From the NCBI GenBank assembly GCA_965372355.1, contig CBDVBZ010000083.1, positions 1 through 16,002 on the forward strand: DNA of 16,002 nucleotides, written 5' to 3'. Position 1 is the first letter of the stretch. Each line of letters begins with the position of its first letter. Source of the stretch: CBDVBZ01 sp965372355. GTDB taxonomy: Bacteria > Krumholzibacteriota > Krumholzibacteriia > WVZY01. A program made the position numbers and the translations under genes. This document shows positions 7,322 to 13,746 of the stretch, in pieces. Below the pieces are notes generated by a model. That model saw nothing but the letters and a program-made list of their open reading frames with translations, did not search any database and had not been told where the DNA came from.

Positions 7322-7408
7322 GCCGGTTGAGCCCTTCCAGGACGGGCCGCGACCAGAGGCCCACCGGCCTGTCCTGGAAGAACGTGTCCTGGAAGAGCTC
7401 GAACCGGC
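7322..7408. repeat. Large imperfect inverted repeat between bamA and bamR
   Basis: The left arm (7322-7349) and right arm (7365-7408) pair over the outer GCCGGTT/AACCGGC, the central CTTCCAGGAC/GTCCTGGAAG and the inner GGCCG/CGGCC. The right arm carries an extra tandem copy of TGTCCTGGAAGA (7370-7381 and 7385-7396, 15-bp period). The loop is about 15 nt. The element fills most of the gap between bamA and bamR and could act as a hairpin that attenuates expression or stabilises RNA. Confidence 0.8.
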
Positions 7409-7436
7409 GTGCAAACTGGCTGCCACAGACCGTGGG

Positions 7437-8516
7437 TTACTCCTTGGGCAGAATGCTCTCGGTTAATTCGTCCGTCCACGGAGTGGCCTTGGCCAGTGCC
7501 CGGCGCAGGCCAATGAAGTCCACCTCGCGTTTGTTCTTCGGTCCCTCGTTGAAGGCCCGAAACCCGGCCCTCCCCTCGGTCATCATGTTCAAGGCGAGCC
7601 ACGACCGGTTGGTCTCACAGTTCTGCTGCCAGTGCTCGAGCTTCTTCTTGCGACACGATTCCAGCGTCTTGGTCAAACAATCGGGCATCGTCAAGGCGAG
7701 CGAATAAGCGACCCGGTTGACCTCGTTATCGAGTAACGACAGATCGGTTGTGCACTCGGCCACGGCCTCGCGTGCCGCCTTTTTGTCGCCGCCCTTCTTC
7801 AGGCGCCCGCGGATCGGGTTGCCCCATTCATCGGTTTCCTCTGTGTGAACAAAGGGTGACGAAATGAACTTTCCTTCTTTGTTCTTCAGTACCGGCACGA
7901 TCTTGTTGATCAGACCCAGACGCACCGCTTCATGTGCCGACCAGTGCTCGCACAGCGTGCAGGACTCGATCGAGCGGTTGATGCCCACGTAGAGATGCAG
8001 AAAATCCGTCGAGCCGCCATCTGGCGCCGAGCCGTGCTTGGGCCCCGCCTGTCCGAAGATCGCGGTATCGGCGGCGATCGTAAAGTCACAGGCCATACCG
8101 GCTTCCTGCCCACCGGCGATTCGCATACCGTTCACCCGATTGATCACCGGTTTGTCACAGGTCAGAATCGTCGTGATCATATCGTTGAACAGTCGCATGT
8201 ACTGTTTGTATTCCTGTGGGTTGCCCGCGTAGTACTCCGCATACTCCTTGGTATTGCCCCCCGTGCAGAATGCCTTGTCCCCAACAGCCGTGAAAATCGC
8301 GGCAACGGCGGACCGATCGCACGACGCCTGGCGCATGGCGAGAATGACTTCTTTCACTGCCTGGGTTGTATACGAGTTGTACTGCTTCGGGTTGTTGAAG
8401 AAGATCCAGTAGTTGCAAAGACCTTCGACTTTGTTGTTGTCATAGTCCAGCAATGGCCGCTTTTCCACGAGGATTTCGTTGTACGACACATCCGGGACAA
8501 GATCGTGATTCTTCAT
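7437..8516 (-). CDS. bamA: 6-oxocyclohex-1-ene-1-carbonyl-CoA hydrolase (ring-opening)
   Basis: The protein is 359 residues from the ATG at 8516, with GAGGAG seven bases upstream; the GTG at 8531 lies before that site. This distinctive crotonase-family hydrolase adds water and opens the ring of 6-oxocyclohex-1-ene-1-carbonyl-CoA, giving 3-hydroxypimelyl-CoA. Family marks include the long N-terminal block DYDNNKVEGLCNYWIFF (24-40), FCTGGNTKEY (83-92), AGGQEAGMACD (134-144) and GPKHGSAPDGGSTDF (158-172). The C-terminus is longer than in ordinary enoyl-CoA hydratases, as expected for BamA/Oah. The gene is widely used as a marker for anaerobic aromatic degraders. It sits between bamQ, 54 bp upstream, and bamR. 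Confidence 0.96.
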   Translation of the reverse strand: MKNHDLVPDVSYNEILVEKRPLLDYDNNKVEGLCNYWIFFNNPKQYNSYTTQAVKEVILAMRQASCDRSAVAAIFTAVGDKAFCTGGNTKEYAEYYAGNPQEYKQYMRLFNDMITTILTCDKPVINRVNGMRIAGGQEAGMACDFTIAADTAIFGQAGPKHGSAPDGGSTDFLHLYVGINRSIESCTLCEHWSAHEAVRLGLINKIVPVLKNKEGKFISSPFVHTEETDEWGNPIRGRLKKGGDKKAAREAVAECTTDLSLLDNEVNRVAYSLALTMPDCLTKTLESCRKKKLEHWQQNCETNRSWLALNMMTEGRAGFRAFNEGPKNKREVDFIGLRRALAKATPWTDELTESILPKE

Positions 8517-8570
8517 TTTCAAACTCCTCACCGTGATAAGCCGGTCCGCCGCTTGCCTTCGGCCGTTATA

Positions 8571-9629
8571 TCAAGGCACGAAAACGACCCGGCGCTCCAA
8601 TTTATGATCCAGCGCAAGCTGCATGATATCGTTGATCGAATCCAACGGGTGTTCTTCGATATTGTCCTTCACATTGATGCGCCCACTCACCACCGCGTCG
8701 ATCACATCCGGATAGTACTCGGGTTTGCAAGCCCAGTTGCCAAACACGTCGGCGTCGAACGCCATGACATTGCTCAGCCGGATGTTGATCTTGTCCATCG
8801 TAAAACCGACGATGGCCAGCGTGCCCGCAAAAGAGAGCAGACCAAACGCGCTCTGCTGACCCGCAGCGGTACCGCTCATTTCGAACACCCTCCATCCGAG
8901 GCCGGGGAGACCGTTCTCTTTGACAAGCGTCCTCACCGTTTTCTTTGTGTCGCGGTCGGAGAGCTCTTTGGCGTTGATCGTATAATCCGCGCCCATACGT
9001 TTTGCGTTTTCAAGCTTTTTGTCATCGACATCGATCGCGATGACCGTCGCTCCGGCGTCCTTGACCATCTGCACCATATAGGTGCCGAGGCCTCCGACAC
9101 CGGTGACGATCGCCAGATCGCCGTCGCGCACGTTGGCGCGCTTCATCGCCTGATAGGGTGTCGTAATAGCGTCGGCGACAACGGAGAGTTGAGAGATCTT
9201 CAAGCCGCCTGTGTTTTCGGGAATCGGAGCCAGAAAGCGGGCGGGCACGACAACGTGCGATGCAAAGCCGCCGTCGAAATCATTTCCCGGAAACTTCTGG
9301 CGCCGACAGATGTTGCCACGTCCCTCCTTGCAAAGATCGCATTCGCCGCACGGCAGAACGGCGGGTATCACCACGTTCTTGCCCACCAGGTTGCCAAACT
9401 GATCGCCGGCAGCGACCACCTTGCCGCTGATCTCGTGCCCCAGTATCACGGGCATCTGGCTCGGTTTGACCGCCCCGCTAAAGAACGTGACATCGGTATG
9501 ACACAACCCACACCCGGCAACCTCGATCGCCGCCTGGTCGGGATCCAGGGATTTAATCTGAAACGTCTTTTTTTTCAACGGTTTTCCGGGTTCCTCGAAC
9601 GAGTACCCGTATGCTTCGATGGCTTGCAC
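8571..9629 (-). CDS. bamQ: 6-hydroxycyclohex-1-ene-1-carbonyl-CoA dehydrogenase (Zn-dependent ADH family)
   Basis: The protein is 352 residues from a GTG at 9629, which has GAGGAGGT seven bases upstream. An in-frame GTG at 9638 lies inside that ribosome site and is unlikely. It is a medium-chain alcohol dehydrogenase: catalytic zinc residues C43 (GLCHTD) and H65-E66 (GHE), structural zinc cysteines C94, C97, C100 and C108, and the NAD loop GVGGLG (177-182) with D200 for the ribose. It is assigned to 6-hydroxycyclohexenecarbonyl-CoA dehydrogenase (Had/BamQ) because bamA follows directly and bamR comes next. It oxidises the BamR product to the 6-oxo compound used by BamA. As first gene of the operon, it faces the iorA operon across a 470-bp control region. 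Confidence 0.9.
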   Translation of the reverse strand: MQAIEAYGYSFEEPGKPLKKKTFQIKSLDPDQAAIEVAGCGLCHTDVTFFSGAVKPSQMPVILGHEISGKVVAAGDQFGNLVGKNVVIPAVLPCGECDLCKEGRGNICRRQKFPGNDFDGGFASHVVVPARFLAPIPENTGGLKISQLSVVADAITTPYQAMKRANVRDGDLAIVTGVGGLGTYMVQMVKDAGATVIAIDVDDKKLENAKRMGADYTINAKELSDRDTKKTVRTLVKENGLPGLGWRVFEMSGTAAGQQSAFGLLSFAGTLAIVGFTMDKINIRLSNVMAFDADVFGNWACKPEYYPDVIDAVVSGRINVKDNIEEHPLDSINDIMQLALDHKLERRVVFVP

Positions 9630-9677
9630 CGGCCCCACCTCCTCTGAACTCGAGAGTACCGAACGAACTTCTCGCTC

Positions 9678-9683
9678 AATATA
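9678..9683 (-). promoter_or_regulatory. Candidate -10 box of the bamQAR operon
   Basis: TATATT on the minus strand matches 5 of 6 consensus positions and would start transcription near 9671, about 42 nt before the bamQ GTG. No good -35 box lies at 16-18 bp, which suggests dependence on an activator. The CRP/FNR-type site at 9738-9751 would be centred at about -73.5. Confidence 0.35.
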
Positions 9684-9737
9684 CCAGAGTATTCGGATAC
9701 CGGCTTCGCTTCAAGGGGGGGCTGGAAAGATTGTTTG

Positions 9738-9751
9738 TTGATTTTTGTCAA
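9738..9751. promoter_or_regulatory. CRP/FNR-family operator near bamQ
   Basis: TTGAT-TTTT-GTCAA is a palindrome matching the FNR/DNR-type consensus TTGAY-N4-RTCAA at all ten defined positions. It lies in the divergent region upstream of bamQAR. FNR-like regulators such as AadR of Rhodopseudomonas control anaerobic aromatic degradation. The regulator itself is not in this window. Confidence 0.6.
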
Positions 9752-9821
9752 GGAGCGAGGACGGGCCGCCGCTCGGCGCGTCGGGGCATAAGAACGGCGG
9801 TCAGGCTGAGCGTCGGCATGA

Positions 9822-9918
9822 CGTGTTGTCCTCGGCTCAGATCCGATAAGGCCGTCTAAACGGCAGAGCCCTCTTTCAGAGGACAGGGCCGCCTGCGGAT
9901 TCGCCGGAGGACAATACG
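9822..9918 (+). ncRNA. Candidate structured RNA in the divergent control region
   Basis: About 97 nt fold into one coherent structure. An outer stem pairs 9822-9836 with 9903-9918 (15 pairs including one G-U, with one bulged G). A second stem pairs 9840-9845 with 9896-9901. Two internal hairpins follow: GCCGT-CTAA-ACGGC (9851-9864) and CCTCT-TTC-AGAGG (9870-9882). Both wobble pairs (9825-9915 and 9840-9901) are G-U only when the plus strand is transcribed. There is no coding evidence and no match to a riboswitch class I know. It could instead be a DNA palindrome or the remnant of a small mobile repeat. Confidence 0.4.
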
Positions 9919-9984
9919 CCATTCCAACACCCATCGGACACGACGACAAACCGTTTCCCTGCAACGCTATGGGACACAGACGCA

Positions 9985-9998
9985 TTGACAAAAATCAT
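9985..9998. promoter_or_regulatory. CRP/FNR-family operator of the iorA operon
   Basis: TTGAC-AAAA-ATCAT matches TTGAY-N4-RTCAA at 9 of 10 defined positions. Its first 13 bases are the reverse complement of 9739-9751, part of the site on the bamQ side. Its centre (9991.5) is exactly 41.5 bp upstream of the start predicted from the -10 box at 10021-10026, the standard class II activator position. Confidence 0.62.
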
Positions 9999-10020
9999 AT
10001 GAAGACACGTAGGAAACGTG

Positions 10021-10026
10021 TAGAAT
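10021..10026 (+). promoter_or_regulatory. -10 box of the iorA operon
   Basis: TAGAAT matches 5 of 6 positions of the consensus, and no acceptable -35 box lies 16-18 bp upstream, as is usual for class II FNR-dependent promoters. The predicted start is near 10033, giving a 67-nt leader with a small GC hairpin (GGGGC-GAC-GCCCC, 10062-10074). A separate inverted repeat, ACACGT-N5-ACGTGT (10005-10021), overlaps the spacer and could be a second operator. Confidence 0.5.
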
Positions 10027-10099
10027 GGCCGGTGAAGGGGATTAAGGAATCGCATTCTCAAGGGGCGACGCCCCGAGCAACGACCGTCTGGAGTGTTAT

Positions 10100-11857
10100 A
10101 TGAAAGAACTCATGTCCGGCAACCAAGCGATCGCGCGTGGCGCTTGGGAAGCCGGCGTTCATTACGCAACCGGTTACCCCGGCACACCAAGCACCGAGAT
10201 CCTCGAGAACCTTTCCAAATACGACGATATTGAGTCCGAGTGGTCGACCAATGAGAAGGTTGCGCTGGACGTTGCCCTGGGCGCATCGCTTGCCGGCAAG
10301 CGCGCGCTCGTCACAATGAAACACGTGGGGCTTAACGTTGCCTCCGACACGTTTATGGTGATTCCCTACTCCGGTTGCATCGGGGGGATCGTGGTCATAT
10401 CGGCGGATGACCCCGGGATGCACTCGTCACAGAACGAGCAGGACAACCGCTACTACGCAAAGTTTGGCAAGGTGCCGCTCCTCGAACCCGTCGACCCGCA
10501 GGAGGCAAAGGACTTCGTCAGAATCGCCTTCGAGATATCGGAACGGTTCGAGGTCCCCGTTCTCTACCGCACGACGACCCGGATCTCGCATGCAAAGGGC
10601 ATCGTGGAGATGGGCGAAAGGGTAGAGGTCGAACCCAAGAAGTACGAGACCGACATCCCGCGTTTTCTCGTGCCGCCCTTTGCACGCAAGCGCCGGCCGT
10701 TGGTCGAGGAGAGGCTCGATCAGCTGCGCGAGTTCAGCGAGTCCTTCGAGTACAACCGTGTCGAAGAGGGCAACCCGGATGTCGCGGTGATCGCGAGCGG
10801 CGTTGCCTATCAGTACGCTCGTGAGGTCATGCCCGATGCCACTTACTTGAGGATCGCGATGGCGTTTCCCTTCCCCACAAAGAAGGCACGGGAGTTCTGC
10901 AAGCGATTCGATACGGTGTACGTCATCGAGGAAGGCGAACCGTTTATCGAAGAGCAGCTCCGGATCAACGGGATCACAAACATTGTCGGCAAGGAGAAGG
11001 TGCCGCTGATGGGCGAGCTCAATCCGGAGACACTCGAACAGGTGTTCAAAGGCACGCCGATTCCGGAGAGCTTTGCCGAGGAGATGCCGATCCCGCCAAG
11101 ACCCCCGCTCTTCTGTCTGGGTTGTCCGCACCGCAGCATCTTCTACACGCTCAAGAACATGATGAAACTGAACGTCGTGGCGCTCGGTGATATCGGTTGT
11201 TATACGCTCGGCGGGCTGCCGCCGTACTCGTCCATGCAAACATCATTTTGTATGGGGGCGAGTGTGGGCAACGCGATCGGGTTTGCCAAGGCGTCCACCG
11301 AGAAAGGCGCCCCTAAGGCCGTCGGCATTATCGGCGACGGTACGTTCTTGCACGGGGGCATCCCGGGCCTGGTCGATATGGTGTACAAAAACGCCAACTC
11401 GACACTGATTATCGCCGACAACTCGACCACCGCGATGACCGGCCAGCAGGAAAACCCGGCGAGCGGCAAGGCGATCAGCGGCGAGGCGGCCCCGCAGGTG
11501 GATCTCATAAAGCTGGTCGAGTCCATTGGCGTCGAGTTCATCCGGGAGATCGATCCGTACGACCTGAAGCTCGTGAGAAAGACGCTGCGCGAGGCGATCA
11601 ACCATCCCGGTCCATCCGTCGTCGTGATGAAGCATGTCTGCCTGATGATCAAGGAGGAACGCAAGAAACACCACGAACCGATCCAGTTCGCGCCCGAGCT
11701 CTGCAACCAGTGCAAGCTCTGTTACAACTTTGGTTGTCCCGCCATCGACTGGGACGACGAAGTGGGACCGATCATCGATGAATTGCAGTGTGTCGGATGC
11801 GGCGTATGCGCCGAGCTCTGTCAACCAAAAGCCCTTTACAAACTGGATGAAGCATGA
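10100..11857 (+). CDS. iorA: Indolepyruvate ferredoxin oxidoreductase, alpha subunit
   Basis: This 585-residue thiamine-diphosphate enzyme subunit oxidatively decarboxylates arylpyruvates (indolepyruvate, phenylpyruvate) to arylacetyl-CoA and passes the electrons to ferredoxin. The N-terminus has the GNQAIARGAWEAGV and GYPGTPSTEI segments of the pyrimidine-binding region. FCLGCPHRS is typical of IorA. The thiamine motif runs from GDG (412-414) to N441. A C-terminal ferredoxin domain has eight cysteines: C535, C538, C541, C546 and C564, C567, C570, C574. The first set has four residues before the last cysteine, as in other IorA proteins. GGAG precedes the ATG. In this setting it could channel aromatic amino acids toward benzoyl-CoA, or run in reverse for synthesis. 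Confidence 0.95.
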   Translation: MKELMSGNQAIARGAWEAGVHYATGYPGTPSTEILENLSKYDDIESEWSTNEKVALDVALGASLAGKRALVTMKHVGLNVASDTFMVIPYSGCIGGIVVISADDPGMHSSQNEQDNRYYAKFGKVPLLEPVDPQEAKDFVRIAFEISERFEVPVLYRTTTRISHAKGIVEMGERVEVEPKKYETDIPRFLVPPFARKRRPLVEERLDQLREFSESFEYNRVEEGNPDVAVIASGVAYQYAREVMPDATYLRIAMAFPFPTKKAREFCKRFDTVYVIEEGEPFIEEQLRINGITNIVGKEKVPLMGELNPETLEQVFKGTPIPESFAEEMPIPPRPPLFCLGCPHRSIFYTLKNMMKLNVVALGDIGCYTLGGLPPYSSMQTSFCMGASVGNAIGFAKASTEKGAPKAVGIIGDGTFLHGGIPGLVDMVYKNANSTLIIADNSTTAMTGQQENPASGKAISGEAAPQVDLIKLVESIGVEFIREIDPYDLKLVRKTLREAINHPGPSVVVMKHVCLMIKEERKKHHEPIQFAPELCNQCKLCYNFGCPAIDWDDEVGPIIDELQCVGCGVCAELCQPKALYKLDEA

Positions 11858-12486
11858 GCGCGAACAAGAAATCAAAGAAAGATGCCGCGACACCGGCCAC
11901 GATAAACGTCCTGATGGCGGGTGTGGGCGGCCAGGGGGTGTTGGTGGCAAGCGAGACGCTTGCGCTCGCCGGGCTGGCCGAAGGACTCGAAGCCAAGCAA
12001 TCCGAGGTGCACGGGGTTGCCCAGAGGGGTGGCAGTGTGGTGAGTCACGTGCGGCTCGGGCCAAAGGTTCACTCGCCGCTCATACGATGCGGCGACGGCG
12101 ATGTTCTCTACGGTGCCGAACGGCTGGAGACGCTGCGGTTCGCCCACTATGTCAAACCCGGGGGGCTCGTCGTGATGGACAACCGGTCGGTACGGCCGAT
12201 CCAGCTCCCCGATGAGCCGGAACAACCCTACCCCGAGGGTGTCGATGCGTTTCTTCGCAGCAAGGGACTCGAGGTCATTGTCGTACAAGGCCTCGAGACC
12301 GCAGTCAAACTGGGGGACAAGCGGTGCGCCAACGTTGTTCTGCTGGGCGCGCTGTCGACACGTCTGACCCTGGCCGACGAGTCGTGGCAGGCTGCGATCA
12401 GACGTCGTTTTCCAAAAAAAATACTCGATTTAAACCTGCGCGCGTTCGAAGAGGGGCGGCGGCTTGCCGCAGTGGCGTGTGGCTGA
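11854..12486 (+). CDS. iorB: Indolepyruvate ferredoxin oxidoreductase, beta (gamma-domain) subunit
   Basis: This 210-residue protein belongs to the pyruvate/ketoisovalerate oxidoreductase gamma family. After a lysine-rich start it has the signature GVGGQGVLVASETLA (from residue 23) and EVHGVAQRGGSVVSHVRLG (from residue 51), typical of IorB. Its ATG overlaps the iorA stop by 4 bp (ATGA), so the two subunits are co-translated and form the IorAB enzyme. The length matches two-subunit IORs, without the extra C-terminal domain found in some larger IorB proteins. A 51-bp gap separates it from the thiolase gene. Confidence 0.93.
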   Translation: MSANKKSKKDAATPATINVLMAGVGGQGVLVASETLALAGLAEGLEAKQSEVHGVAQRGGSVVSHVRLGPKVHSPLIRCGDGDVLYGAERLETLRFAHYVKPGGLVVMDNRSVRPIQLPDEPEQPYPEGVDAFLRSKGLEVIVVQGLETAVKLGDKRCANVVLLGALSTRLTLADESWQAAIRRRFPKKILDLNLRAFEEGRRLAAVACG

Positions 12487-12537
12487 ACATTCTGCGGATG
12501 GTCCACTGATCCCGCAACAACAAAGAAGGAGTGACCC

Positions 12538-13746
12538 ATGAAGAACGGAGACTCCATGTTTCCACGAGCCAGGATTCCCTACGGCACGTGGGGAAGCAGC
12601 TATTTCCCCGCCTGGCAGATGTCGCCTCTGGCCGAGGTGAATATCGCTCAGTTCGCCGGCGAGTCGGCGAACCGGATCCTGGGAAAGCGAAAAGTCGCCA
12701 AGGATGCTCTCGACTACCTTGTCATTGGCTCCACTGTCCCCTGGCACTGGAAGTTCTGGACCGCGCCGCTCGTATCGAGCTGTCTCGGCCAGCGTCTACC
12801 CGGCTATCACATGGAGCAGGCGTGCGCGACGGGTCTCCACGCCGCGATCCTGGGCGCCGCCGAAGTCGAGACCGGTCACGACGTCGTGGGCGTGCTGACG
12901 TTCGACCGGACGAGCGATTCACCGGTGGGTGTCTTTCCCGAACGCCGCTCTTACGAGAGAACGCAGGCGATCAGCGATGTCTGGGACAACTTTGGATTCG
13001 ATCCGTCAACGGGCAACGCCATGATCACGACCGCCGGTATCGGCGCCCGCAAATACAAGATCGACCGGAGAGAAGTCGATGAGCTTGCCTTTCACCGTTA
13101 CAGACAGTACTTCGAGGCCAAGGACTCCGGTTTTCTCGATCGCGTCCTCGTGCCGCTCGATCTGTTGAACGTCCAGGGCCGTCCGTTGGGAAGGGTTGAC
13201 GAGGACCTCGGTGTACGCCGGGTGACGCTCGAGTCGCTTCGCGAGATGCGCGAACTCGACACCTGTGTGACCGGCGGCACGCAGACGCACGCATCCGATG
13301 GGATGGCGGTCCTGCTCGTCACGACCAAAGAGAAGGCCAAGGAGTTGAGCCCGCGGCCGGAGATCGACATCCGGTTCGTCGCAAAGACAGAGCTCAGGAC
13401 ATCGCCGAGCCACATGCCCGAAGCCCCCACGCTGGCCGTCCAGAAACTGCTCGAGATGACGGGGCTGAAGATGAAGGACATCGTGGTGGCCAAGAACCAC
13501 AATCCCTTCGCCGTCAACGACGCGATCTTTGCCAAGGTCATGGACTACGACTGGCATGAGTTGAACAAGACGGGCTGCCCGCTCGTTTGGGGTCACCCGC
13601 AGGGACCCACTCTAACGAGAGTGCTTCTCGAAGGGCTGGAGGAAGCGGTCGATCTCGGCGGTGGCTACGTACTCATCTTTGGCTGCGCTGCTGGAGATCA
13701 GGGTATCGCATCGATATTGAAGGTGTCGGAAGGAGGTGGTCGGTGA
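12538..13746 (+). CDS. Divergent thiolase (acetyl-CoA acetyltransferase-like)
   Basis: The protein is 402 residues, and AGGAG six bases before the ATG fixes the start. The fold is thiolase: nucleophilic cysteine C96 in EQACATGLHAA, the GGTQTHASDGMA loop (246-257) and a C-terminal GCAAGDQG with C383, the general-base position. The central loops deviate from the standard forms. The usual NEAFA reads HNPFAVND (321-328), and GHPIGATG reads GHPQGPTL (H353 kept). The key cysteines and histidine remain, so activity is plausible but the acyl pocket probably differs. The stop overlaps the next gene's ATG by one base, tying it to the fused dehydrogenase/hydratase as a beta-oxidation module. 3-Oxopimelyl-CoA or acetoacetyl-CoA are guesses for the substrate. 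Confidence 0.85.
   Translation: MKNGDSMFPRARIPYGTWGSSYFPAWQMSPLAEVNIAQFAGESANRILGKRKVAKDALDYLVIGSTVPWHWKFWTAPLVSSCLGQRLPGYHMEQACATGLHAAILGAAEVETGHDVVGVLTFDRTSDSPVGVFPERRSYERTQAISDVWDNFGFDPSTGNAMITTAGIGARKYKIDRREVDELAFHRYRQYFEAKDSGFLDRVLVPLDLLNVQGRPLGRVDEDLGVRRVTLESLREMRELDTCVTGGTQTHASDGMAVLLVTTKEKAKELSPRPEIDIRFVAKTELRTSPSHMPEAPTLAVQKLLEMTGLKMKDIVVAKNHNPFAVNDAIFAKVMDYDWHELNKTGCPLVWGHPQGPTLTRVLLEGLEEAVDLGGGYVLIFGCAAGDQGIASILKVSEGGGR

Noticed and set aside
7302..7364. N-terminal extension of BamR from a GTG at 7364
   Set aside because: It lies in one arm of the inverted repeat and adds residues absent from the family. The TTG at 7301 gives the usual length.
7932..9647. A 571-codon open frame on the plus strand opposite bamA and bamQ
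   Set aside because: It is antisense to two well-recognised enzymes, rich in His, Arg and Asp as expected from a GC-rich complementary strand, and has no family motif.
9822..9918. Known riboswitch (glycine class considered because of GGACAG- and GGACAA-like pieces)
   Set aside because: The conserved glycine-riboswitch core strings and their order are missing, so I kept it as an unclassified structure.
10062..10074. Leader hairpin GGGGC-GAC-GCCCC as a mini-ykkC-type guanidine riboswitch
   Set aside because: Only one hairpin is present, and the loop does not show the ACGR pattern required in two tandem stems.
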